A DNA stretch of 64,000 nucleotides from Bombyx mori (taxonomy: Eukaryota > Arthropoda > Insecta > Lepidoptera > Bombycidae). The stretch is taken from the NCBI RefSeq assembly GCF_030269925.1, contig NC_085117.1, forward strand, positions 13,826,731 to 13,890,730, read 5' to 3'. The notes under the pieces are model-generated. The model did not search any database, was not told where the DNA came from, and worked only from the letters and a program-made list of their open reading frames with translations. A program made the position numbers and the translations under genes. Of this stretch, positions 10,776 to 21,524 are shown piece by piece (the stretch's first letter is position 1; each line of letters starts with the position of its first letter).

Positions 10776-12226
10776 TCTTCGGTTTTCTACTTTCATAATA
10801 TTATTTCCGATGTTTCGTATACTTTACAGTTTTCCAAGTCACGGACAACTGCAATTTAATAATAAATAATATAACTAATAACAAGAAATTATAAAATTAT
10901 ACAATACAATAAAAATGAAACGCAAGACGAAGCCTGAAATGTAGTTCTAATCTGAATCTACGATTCGCGAAAACCGGATAAAGTAGCATTGTTACGGAAG
11001 TCAATACTGTTGATATTGCTTAGAAGAGCGAAAGAGTAGATATGACTGTCTCGCTTGCTTCTGCTGCAAATCTTATATGATATGATCACGTGATTAAGAC
11101 TTTAACTTCTTTGTCTTGTCTAAATCGTAACTGTAACACGCTGGACTATGCCTTGATCTATCCATCTATATTAAGAAAAATTAAAGTCAATTATATTTGC
11201 TTGTCATACTGAGACAACTTGCACGAACTAATTAATTGCTATGAATCGTCTTAAATGTCTCGTTACTCTACCTATAGTTTGATGTTATGGATTCATCGGT
11301 CAATCATATTGTGTCTTTCGCACGAGATTGACCTAATTGAGTACACAAATCGCTCCCGGTAAAAAAAAATTGTTTCTTCTAGTCACTTCGGTAACTTTCT
11401 TCATGAAATATTGCAACAAAAATGTAAGCAAATGTCACGAGTTTAACATTTAAATTATTGAATATTAACCAGGAATCCTATCGGCTATGTAGGGCTCAGG
11501 TGCAGCCTTCCCACAATTACATCGATCTCTGCAATTTTCTATTTAAAAAAATTAATGTGCTAATTTCCTTCAAATAATAGGGAAATTTAACAGTTGTTTT
11601 TATTTCGTTTCGCGTGTCGAGTTGTTGCAAGTAAACTGGTAATTAAACTCAAAGAACGCTGCATGTGTATTTATTTCTTTAATAAACTCTTTTTCAGTAC
11701 ATAAATATTGTTTTAAGTAGTGACTGAAGTCCATTGTCGCATTAATACATAGTATGTCAATGACATCGCTCATCTGAGATGTGAGACCGAACTTTTAATT
11801 ATCATACGTGCCTTGATTTCTATCACGTTAAATCTGTAATTTCGGTAGAATTACATTGGTACATGAATACTTTTTCCGTAAAAGAATTGTCGATTTGTCG
11901 ATCGATTAGTAAATTTGTTCAAATTGTTTTAAGTTTTACTTTTTACTATTTGATAAATAGAATAGAAACTCTTTTGATATAAAAAAAAATATTATGTATT
12001 TATTCGTATTAATTAAGTTAGGATATAATAGTACTAAATGTGGGCGTTACACGTGATCAAAGACATTTACTGAACTTTCACATTTCATATTGCCAGTTTC
12101 TTTTCAAAGGAAAGTAATACACATAGCAATGTTTGCTTAAATATCATTACTTAATCATGTCAATGTAGAGTATCATCTATGTGTTTTCGTTTCCTGTTTA
12201 TAAAGCTTAGTCTAACATGAATACAG
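10776..12226. other. AT-rich stretch, nothing recognised
   Basis: No supported gene or named repeat. Confidence 0.4.
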
Positions 12227-12236
12227 AGCATATTCT

Positions 12237-12351
12237 TACCTGAAGGGTAGGCAACGCACTGGCGTCGCTGGTGACCGTGGGCGGCGGTGAATCACTTACC
12301 ATCAGGTAACCCGTCTTGCTCGTTTGCCTCTTAGCTGTTATAAAAAAAAAA
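12237..12351 (+). repeat. 5'-truncated LINE 3' end with target duplication
   Basis: Short insert from gggtaggcaacgcactggcg through catcaggtaacccgtcttgc to gctgttat plus an A-run. It is flanked by agcatattct (12227-12236) and agcatatttt (12352-12361), a 10-bp target duplication with one mismatch. This is typical target-primed reverse transcription; the clade is not certain. Confidence 0.65.
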
Positions 12352-12361
12352 AGCATATTTT

Positions 12362-13272
12362 CAGGGTACAAAAAAATTACAAACTTACTAGGAAATTAGG
12401 GAAGCAGGAACCAGGTAAGTAAATAAGCCAATCCTTTACTACTAGGGATTCTGAAGTATCAGTGTATAATATAATTTAAGTGTATAAGTGTCGAATCTGT
12501 TGTTGCTACATAGCTTATTATTGGCTCATTCATATGACAGACGTAAAGTTTCATCCATTCCATCTATTTTTTGCAATGTGTAAAATGTGCATCACAACTA
12601 CCATTTACATAGGTTATAGATATTAACATAGGTTTCATTTTGTATTAATAAATATTCCAAGGTGCATGTCAATTGAGCTTTATATAGCTATATATCTCTT
12701 CTTTGATTTTGGGCATATGATGATGCGTATTTTTCTGTCACTGGCATTACAGGAAGGGTCTTCGGAATCTGAATACTACATGTCCTGTTTTATCCCGAAT
12801 AACACTGCGCGATGGATTAGCTTTCTATTGAGAAGCCTCATCGTTTGGAGGTTTTTTCGAGGCGCATTTATTAAAATATGTTTAGTTTACCATATAATTA
12901 TAGACAATAAGGCTATTTAAAAACCAAATGAGTTAGGCTGCCTTGAGATCTGTGACATTTATGTTAAAACTTTTTGAATGGGCTTAAAAAATAATTCTTT
13001 ATTCCGTTTTTGTAAAGCGAATGTTGTCTTTTTTATGGCATACGTAACTTTTGACGTCATAATGCGTTATGGAGCTCTCCCTACAACACGAATAAAATAA
13101 AAATGAAAACTGCTAACTTTCTCATTTCTGAACAAATTTTTATTTTGTTTCCGTTGACTGGCTCCGTGTTATAAATATATTGTCACAGTTGCATAAGATG
13201 TAAAAATTAACATTGTATAGAATGCGATAGATCCCGTAACGTAAATTTGGAAAGTATATTTTTATATTATTA
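12362..13272. other. AT-rich stretch, nothing recognised
   Basis: The frame at 12666-12920 (+) has no recognisable motif and is not supported as a gene. Confidence 0.4.
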
Positions 13273-13559
13273 CTAGTTGACCCGGAAGACTTCGTAGTGC
13301 CTCAATCGATAAATAAAAGACCTAAACTTTTGTATAAAATAAACTTAAAACAAACAAAAGGAATCGGTTCGACGGGGACACATCAAAGGAAAAACAAAAT
13401 TGTTATTTTATATAATTTCGAACATTTTTATATTTTTTCAACCTTTTAAACCTTCTCTGAACTTCCAAAAATAATTCAAGACCAAAATTAGCAAAATCGG
13501 TTCAGCCGTTCTCGGGTTTTAGCGAGACTAACGAACAGCAATTCATTTATATATATAGA
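13273..13559 (-). mobile_element. Helitron-like element, ~290-bp family
   Basis: On the plus strand it starts CTAGTTGACCCGGAAGACTT and ends ttcatttatatatatagA, so the minus strand reads TC...CTAG. All the family blocks listed for the copy at 10129 are present. Its TC end abuts the CTAG end of the next element at 13560 with no base between them. Confidence 0.7.
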
Positions 13560-13774
13560 CTAGCGATCCGCCCTCGCTTCGCTTCGGAAACATTAAAACA
13601 CACATGAAACCAAAAAAATAAATAAAAAAAAAATAAAAAAAAGTAGCCTATGTTCATCAGGGATAATTTCGGCTTCTAATGGAAAAATAATTTTTCAAAT
13701 CGGTCCAGTAGTTTCGGAGCCTATTCGAAACAAACAAACAAACAAATCTTTCCTCTTTATAATATTAGTATAGA
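13560..13774 (-). mobile_element. Helitron-like element, second family
   Basis: Plus strand: CTAGCGATCCGCCCTCGCTT, an A-rich middle, aaatcggtccagtagtttcg, a CAAA repeat, then ctttataatattagtataga. It is a relative of the element at 8515-8806 and joins head-to-tail with the element ending at 13559. Confidence 0.65.
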
Positions 13775-14403
13775 AGATAATTTATGTCTACTTTTCAATA
13801 CAAATTACGATAATAATGTACGTCAAATGATTGAAGCCCTTTTTGATCAATAGCCATTACTCTGTGACAGATATTGATGTGTTTTAAAGTTCTTTCGGTG
13901 TGATTCATCAGAAAGACTGTGAAAGCATTACTCAATATTTTTTCAGCACAAATAGTTTAAGCTCCGTACAATTTTCAATATTACAATATAAGTTTAAATT
14001 TGTGCAAGTTATACCCGTAAACGCTGTTGAGAACTTACAGCCCCACTTATACAAACATCAGAACTAGAAGGCTCCATCTAACTTGACATATAATCACTGT
14101 GACTCTATTGATCGTAAGATATCTTATGAGTCCGCACTGTAGTTTTTATTGAACTATAGGTTAGAATTAGATGCATAGATAAAGTCACGATCCAGCTTGT
14201 AAGTCGTTACCTTTAAAGTTACAAGTTAGACAAAAGGAAGAATTAAAATCTTAATCAACATGGTAATAACATCACCCTATTGAAATCGGGACGCATAAAA
14301 GTTTCACCAGAAGCAGACGAGACAATCATATCTACTCTTTCACGATTCTAAACATTTATGAACAGTATTGATTTCCTTGACTTAAGTCGGTTTTGGCGGA
14401 TCG

Positions 14404-14652
14404 TTTTTTTTTTTATTGCTTATATGTGTGGACGAGCTCACAGCCCACCTGGTCTTAAGTGGTTACTGGAGTCCATGGACATCTACAACGTAAATGCGCC
14501 ACCCACCTTGAGATATAAGTTCTAAGATCTCAGTATGGTTACAACGGCTGCCCCACAATTCAAACCGAAACGCATTACTGCTTCACGGTAGAAATAGGCA
14601 GGGCGGTGGTACCTACCCGCGCGGATTCACGAGAGGTCCTACCACCAGTAAT
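14404..14652 (-). repeat. Bm1 SINE, headless
   Basis: T-run and ttattgcttatatgtgtgg through cctaccaccagta; the tRNA-derived head is absent. It forms an inverted pair with the copy at 14850-15080, about 200 bp away. Confidence 0.92.
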
Positions 14653-14849
14653 ATCGAAGATAATTACAACTATATTTGTTGATAGTGTCTCGGTTTTTAT
14701 TTCAATTGTATTATATTATTTTATAATATCCTGTTGTTACATATATTATTTTATTCTATTTTATTAAATTATAGTCGTCTGTAAGTTCGAAAACTGTAAA
14801 TTATGCGAAACGTCGGAAATAATATTATAACAGCAGAAAACGTAAGATT

Positions 14850-15080
14850 AACTGGTGGCAGGAGGTCTTGTGAGTAAACAACACCACCCTGTCAATTCCT
14901 GCCGTGGAGCACTAATGCGTTTGAGTTTGAAAGGTGGGGCAGCCGTTTTACTGCAAAAACTGAGACTAGAACTCATCTCTCGAGGTGGGTAGTAGTAGCA
15001 TTTACGTTGTCTATGGTCTCGAGTAACCACTTAACACTAAGTATACCGAGAGATCATCCACCTATCTAAGCAAAAAATCA
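14850..15080 (+). repeat. Bm1 SINE, headless, diverged
   Basis: taactggtggcaggaggtct to atctaagcaaaaaatc in sense orientation. More diverged than its inverted partner at 14404, and it lacks about 15 bp around the gtaggtaccaccac block. Confidence 0.88.
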
Positions 15081-15159
15081 AAGCCCTAATTGGATCGTAG
15101 TAAAAAGCAAGGGGGTGCGTTACCCCTTGTTTTTTTTTGTTTTGAGCGTTCAATAAACT

Positions 15160-15345
15160 CTACCACCAGTAATCAAGATAGGAATTCGGTGAACACTCAG
15201 GTTGTTAGGTAGGTAATGATAGTTCTCACTACATGATGGTGGATGGGGATGATGGGGACAGACTAGTCATGGCTGTTTCCGGTTTTCACGATGTTATTTC
15301 TATAGACTCGGATAACCATTTAACCCCAGAAAAAGGTCGAATGCC
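15160..15345. other. Very degraded SINE-like fragment
   Basis: The words taccaccagtaat, ggataaccatttaacccc and catggctgtttccgg suggest a much-rearranged Bm1 remnant. Weak. Confidence 0.25.
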
Positions 15346-17030
15346 GATCTTAACAAAAAAAAAGATATTCTAGCAATAGTATAGTGAACGTAGAATAAGT
15401 CAACAATTTGCTGATCGAGATTTACCTACGGTTATATTGTAAATTTCGCATTTAATATTCTCGAAGCATTTCTTTTCTACAATTACGAACCGTTTCGACT
15501 TTTCCTTTCGAAGTTTCAGTGAGTAGGGTAAGCACAACCTGTCATATCCATGATTGATTGCGCGTTATATTAAAAGTAAACATTACTAAAACTGCTTCTA
15601 AGCACACCCCTGGTGACGTATATTTGAAAAATAGTGTGAGGATCACGTATTTTTCGCTGAATTTCGACTAAATTTAAATTTATTATTCGCCATGCTTCTC
15701 GGAAGAATAACGTACACAGTGCTATTCTTTCTGACAGCAGGGAAGTGAATAAAAGAATTTGAGGTTTAACGAGTTTTAAAATTCTATTCTTTATAGATTA
15801 TTCTATATGTCTTTTGACTGCAGAGCTGCGGTTAAATATTCAGGTGTGTGCTAGATCAGAGATGATTGCTACTTTTCTTAATATTAACCTTTTACCTGGG
15901 CTCATAGATACTCTTTTTATGCCACTGAATTTATTCAATAAAATTTATTTTGAAATATTTTTTCTTTCTTTCTTTTCTTAAGTTACGAACAACAACAAAA
16001 AAAAAACAGAAATGAATTTTTAAAATGTTGAACTGTCTGCTCCTCGTGAAATCGTAAGGTATCTTTACGGGATTTTAACTCATTATGTTTTCAAAGGAAC
16101 ACTTTCCTTTTAAGAGTTGACAAAGAATTTCCTTCGATTTCAAAAGTTCGAATACAAAAGTTTTTCGTCATTTTATGTATCTTAGCTTACATTAAAATTA
16201 AATCAGCGTCAATAGCTTTTATATATTATTCCTTAATTTGGAATAAAGTTAAAAAAGTGATTTCACTAAAAGTTTTTAAGAAAAAGTTCGGATGCTTTTT
16301 TTTTATAAACATTTAATAAGTTTTCTGTTGATCTATCTCGGATTGTGAACGAATGATTCTTTCATAAAACAACTAAGTAAACAATTTGTAACTTAATCAT
16401 ATTTAAACAACCGAACTTCTAACTGAATATCAGGGTAATTGGATCATGAATTGGATTAGTTCGTAATCCGGGCTTTCAGAGTAAATTCTATATGTCCCCA
16501 AAAGTTGGGAGATAATATTAGTTTAAACGTATTAAATTTAATTAGAATGGAAGTACGTCTCTTGTGCTCGTGTTTAAAATATAAATTAAAATTTAAATAC
16601 TAATATCAGACAGGTTCTTCCCGAAATTATTATTTTTTTTTTCTGTTTGAGTGGACCGAAGTAGCGACACCACAACTCTGCCTGTAGGCGTCGTAAAAAA
16701 TGACTAAAGGATAAACCAGAATAAAGACTATTTCTCCTAGTATTGTACTAGCATATTTCCGTCACTATGACTGATGATAGTTCGCAATATGTGTGTCTTG
16801 GGTAGATCTTTAGTGGATAAAAAAAACCAATTCAATTTTTTTGGTAAAATATCAATAACAGAACAAAGGCATAGACAAAAGCTAATATTGCAAAGTGCGA
16901 TTAAGAAATTGGCAATTAACAAGTACAACACAAACAAATTTGAGTATCTGGTACCTACATAATTATATTATAATGAGAAATGGACAAGGTAAGATGCAAG
17001 AAAAGAGCAGAGAAGGGAGATTTTGTTTTA
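15346..17030. other. AT-rich stretch, nothing recognised
   Basis: No supported gene. Overlapping opposite frames at 16737-16962 carry no motif. Confidence 0.4.
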
Positions 17031-17266
17031 TTGCTTAGTTGGGTGGACGAGCTCGCAGACCACCTGGTGTTAAGTGGTTACTGGATCCCATAGACATCTA
17101 GAATGTAAATGCGCCACCCTCCTTGAGATACAAACTCTAAGGTCTCAAGTATAGTTACATCGGCTGTCCCACCCTTAAAACCGAAACGCATTACTGCTTC
17201 ACGGCAGAAATAGGCAGGCTGGTGGTACCTACCCGTGGGGATTCACAAGAGGTCCTACTACCAGTA
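17031..17266 (-). repeat. Bm1 SINE, headless
   Basis: ttttattgcttagttgggtgg through aggtcctactaccagtaa, complete body without the tRNA-derived head. Confidence 0.92.
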
Positions 17267-17469
17267 AAAAAAAATCTAAAAATCATAGCTCAAAAAATAG
17301 CACTAAATAATTTGGCGAAAGCACCCATTCTTTGTTTAGAGTAGTTGTATTAAAGTTTCACCTTGCTTAAGTGATCTTGGTTAGAAAATGACATTATGAT
17401 ATATCGATTCAAAGCCATTAACTGCCCCAGCAGTATTGACTGTCTAGCTGTTGAAGGCGCTACATCACA

Positions 17470-17740
17470 GAGGACGATGATAACCGGTCATCGTTCCGAT
17501 CGAACCCGTCCCTTGCGACTCGGGCTTGGCGAGTAAATTAACCCACAGACACAACCCACTTAGTTTCTCGCGGCTCTTCTCAGTGGGTCGCGTTTCCAAT
17601 CCGGTGGTAGATTCTGCGAAGCACTACTCTTGGTAGGGCTAGTGTTGGCAACGTTGTTAGGTTTGAGCCCCGTGAGATCACTTACTAGTTCAGTGAATTT
17701 AGTATAACCCCTCGAGGTTACTAGAATAGGTAGGAAAAAA
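17470..17740 (+). repeat. Jockey-like LINE 3' end
   Basis: Contains cgaacccgtcccttgcgactc, acttagtttctcgcggctct, aatccggtggtagattctgc, gagccccgtgagatcac and ends gaataggtaggaaaaaaa. Same family and orientation as 4052-4303. Confidence 0.75.
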
Positions 17741-18538
17741 AGACGTGTGGCACTCGAGGACTGCTGCGGTAAAGGTATTGCAAAGCATTTTTTTATCAAC
17801 TTATGCAATTACAATTAAACAATAATAATATAATATTAAACCAATAATAAAAATAAGACCACGCTATATTTATAAACATTAACAAAAGCAAAACATTAAC
17901 TGTCCCCTTCATACTCATAAGCTAGACCGCGTGAGAGAGAGATGGGCAGACTTTTCATGATGCTCATGCAGTGCGATGTTACGCTGCGCGCTTATTCACA
18001 AACACTACACCAGCGCAATGTGTGAATGTGTTGAACTCGAGCTACATAGTAGGCGTAGTGGGGGTGTCAGGTTATTTTCGTTACGGAATTTCTTGATTCA
18101 GTCGTCGCGCTCAAGGACCGCGACAGAAGCTATGCAATAGCTTAAAAAAATGATGTGAGGGTTTCTGCGAGCTAAGGTTTACGTTTGACTCAATGGGCTA
18201 GAGAATTATATTTATCAGATTGAATCGATGTGAATACATTATATTTTGAACGATAAACCATATTTACGGCTTTTCTCAAAAATGTTTTGTATACTATCCA
18301 CTTTAGTAGATAAATCATAAAAGGTACAACGTTGTTTATAGATAATGAAATTGCGTGTGTACTGGCGATAACGCACGGGTATTCCCGTTGAATAGTCCGA
18401 TAAATTATATTTTGCATGGTGCTTTTTAAAATTACTTGAGCATTTGGTTGCAAATAAATATGATTGTTTCAATCGCGAAGCACGTATACGATAAAGTAAA
18501 AAAAAGCTTTAAAAATAACACATGGTAATTTATTAGTT
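17741..18538. other. Spacer, nothing recognised
   Basis: Includes a GC-richer patch (17930-18130) with gcgtgagagagagatgggc and cgctgcgcgcttattcac. This may be transposon-derived but I cannot assign it. No supported gene. Confidence 0.35.
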
Positions 18539-18662
18539 CTTTTTTTTTTGCTTAGATGGGTGGACGAGTTCACAGCCCACCTGGTGTTAAGTGGTTACTG
18601 GAGCCCATAGACAACGTAACGTAAATGCGCCACCCACCTTGAGATATAAGTTCTAAGGTTTC
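18539..18662 (-). repeat. Bm1 SINE, 5'-truncated
   Basis: T-run and tgcttagatgggtggacgag to gatataagttctaaggttt; only the 3' 120 bp of the SINE is present. Confidence 0.9.
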
Positions 18663-18700
18663 CAAAGGAAAAAAATATCAGTTCGGTCTATATTTATTAT

Positions 18701-18969
18701 GGACCCGGCAGACTTTGTAGTGCCTCAATCGATAAATAAAAGACCTAAACTTTTGTATAAAATAAACTAAAAACAAACAAAAGAAATCCATCACAGGAAA
18801 AACAAAATTGTTATTTTTATTTAATTCCGAGCATTTTCATATTTATCTGCCTTTTAAACCTTCTCTGGACTTCCACAAATAATTCAAGACCAAAATTAGC
18901 CAAATCGGTCCAGCCGTTCTCGAGTTTTAGCGAGACTAACGAACAGCAATTCATTTTTATATATATAGA
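18701..18969 (-). mobile_element. Helitron-like element, ~290-bp family
   Basis: Plus strand gacccggcagactttgtagt to ttcatttttatatatataga. The CTAGCT terminus is lost, and a short deletion removes the tccgtccgacggggg block. Confidence 0.65.
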
Positions 18970-18970
18970 T

Positions 18971-19803
18971 TTTATATGTTATGTTGACTAAGTTGATGAA
19001 ACATGTCGAACATTGGCGAGTCAGACACAAAGGTATTGCGTCTCTTTTTATTACGATATAGCTCTAACAGTCCTTTGAAAGTATTACAAACAAAACCTCA
19101 CACTGCAAACACGTACTTTTTGGAAGAATAAAATCACTTTAACTGGAATAAACTAAAAGAACGAATAAGCTTTTTTAACTGAGTATTGCTTTACAAAGAA
19201 GATTTTTTTTACAAACTAATTTACTCAGACCCCAGAACTTATTTTTCTTTTTATAAAATATTGTCGTGAAATTTATTTCATGAACATATGTGTATATGTA
19301 CATACACACAATGACATGTTTTCCTTAAAATTACTTTTGTCAAGATCAGGTTACATATTGTTTTCTAATTTATTCATACATTAAAACATTTTATTTAATT
19401 ACAGATTTGAATTTTTAAACTTTTTTTATAATAAATCTAAACCTAAAGATATCTAAAGATATTAGATGAAATATATTTAAAGGTATTATTTATTTATTTT
19501 AATTTTAAGACCAAATAAAGAAAGTCACATGTTGCTTAGTTACGAATTTTGCAAAATGATAATAGTTGATTATTAGAAGTATTTATAAGCAAGCTGACAA
19601 TAGTCACAAGCCGAAAAGTTGTTTGTGTTTGTTGCGAGTGTTGTACTATCAAATGTACGTATATATATAAATTAGTTTAAGTTTTCGAGATACGTTACAT
19701 AGCCGAGAAAGTTGTAGTAGCACTAAATCTCCGTTGAAAATTGTTTTTTGCCCTAAACCGGCAGTCGAGCTCACGTTGTACTTGTTTATTTTTATATTTA
19801 TTA
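18971..19803. other. AT-rich stretch, nothing recognised
   Basis: No supported gene or named repeat. Confidence 0.4.
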
Positions 19804-20095
19804 CTAGCTGACCCGGCAGACTTCGTAGTGCCTCAATCGATAAATAAAAGACCTAAGCTTTTGTATAAAATAAACTTAAAACAAACAAAAGGAATCCCTG
19901 TCCGACGGGGGACACATCAAAGGAAAAACAAAATTGTTATTTTTATTTAATTCCGAACATTTTCATATTTTTCTACCTTTTAAACCTCCTCTGGACTTCC
20001 ACAAATAATTCAAGACCAAAATTAGCCAAATCGGTCCAGCCGTTCTCGAGTTATAGCGAGACTAACGAACAGCAATTCATTTGTATATATATAGA
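19804..20095 (-). mobile_element. Helitron-like element, ~290-bp family
   Basis: Complete copy: plus strand CTAGCTGACCCGGCAGACTT through gtccgacgggggacacatc and cggtccagccgttctcgagt to atatatataGA. Confidence 0.7.
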
Positions 20096-20606
20096 TAGAT
20101 TGTATTAAGTAGCTATTGGAGCGATAGACTATTATAATGTGATTAGAAATCGTGTGATGAGATATGAGATCGCAGATTCCATTCTTTTTGTTACGGCCCA
20201 ACAAATCGGAACAGGATTTTCGTAAATAATATTAAATACGGATAAAACAATAATTATTATCAATTACGGATTATGTAAGGTTATAAATAAGCAATATCGG
20301 ATGGTCGGGAAATGGCAAAATTCTCGTCACAACATAATGGGAACGGGCAATAACGTTTATCTCAGGTGCACGAAATTGCTACTAGCTTCGGTTTCCTCTC
20401 AGAAATACAACTGTCGGACCCTTATCAACCTGTAATTATACATTACTGTCGTTTTCATTTCTCTTATTTCGATATGACGCTGGGTTTCTTGCTACAATTT
20501 TTGTGAACATGAAAGGTAGCTTATTTGATGTATGTCTCCGTAATTGCGTATTTATTATATTAGGTAAATTCTGAATAATTTAAACAAATATTATTTTTAA
20601 TTATTA
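20096..20606. other. AT-rich stretch, nothing recognised
   Basis: No supported gene or named repeat. Confidence 0.4.
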
Positions 20607-20913
20607 CTAGCTGACCCGGCAGACTTCGTAGTACTTCAATCGACAAATAAAAGACCTAAACTTTTGTATAAAATAAACTTAAAACAAACAAAAAGAATCC
20701 GCCCGACGGGGGACACATCTAAGGGAAAACAAAATTTTTATTTTTATTTAATTCCGTGTATTTTCATATTTATCTACCTTTTAAACCTTCTCTGGACTTC
20801 CACAAATAATTCAAGACCAAAATTAGCCAAATCGGTCCAGCCGTTCTCGAGTTTTAGCGAGACTAACTAACTAACTAGCAGACTAACGAAGAGAACATTT
20901 TTATATATATAGA
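20607..20913 (-). mobile_element. Helitron-like element, ~290-bp family, with local duplication
   Basis: Complete copy from CTAGCTGACCCGGCAGACTT to tatatatagaaga. Near the TC end, gagactaac is expanded to gactaactaactaactagcagactaac, a small local slippage product absent from the other copies. Confidence 0.7.
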
Positions 20914-21524
20914 AGAGAAGATAGAAGATTGAGAGAGAATTTAAAATAAACTTACATTGATTTACGAATGTGCTTCTTCTTCCTTCTACCTTCTAAGTTG
21001 GAACGGTAATTAACTACCACTTTAACGTAAACGGTTTCATTTTCTAATCTCAGTATCGTTTTAGAAATTTATATAAGAAAAACCTCTTTAAAAAGATTTT
21101 TCTTAGGCAAGCTCGATGACCTGTCATTCAACGAAGAGAAATAATTCAATCTTACTTAACGTAATAATATTGTTTGAAATATTAATTTAAATAGAGATAT
21201 TAAGGGCTTTAAGTGTTGTTTTCGTATTTATATTATAGGTGAGTGAATATTGTGTTAGATTAATTTATTAGAGTTTTAATTTGATATTGTTAATAAAGGA
21301 CATCGGGCACCTTTGTATGGGACACTTACCTACAGCGAACAAAAATGAAATTAGGTCTGGTGGATAGGCAATTGAATCTAGTTTACAATGGTATAGGTCC
21401 CATATCTGTGAGCCGTGGGAATAAGGAGAAACTGGACATTAAAAAAATATATTTTTTTTTACTTTTTTGTGCAATAATTCAAGAGGAAAAAAGGAATAAA
21501 AAAAACATGTTTTTCTCTTTACTT
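20914..21524. other. Spacer downstream of the transposase
   Basis: No gene. This is where one terminal inverted repeat of the transposon should lie; I compared it with 23653-23950 by eye and found no convincing match. Confidence 0.35.
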
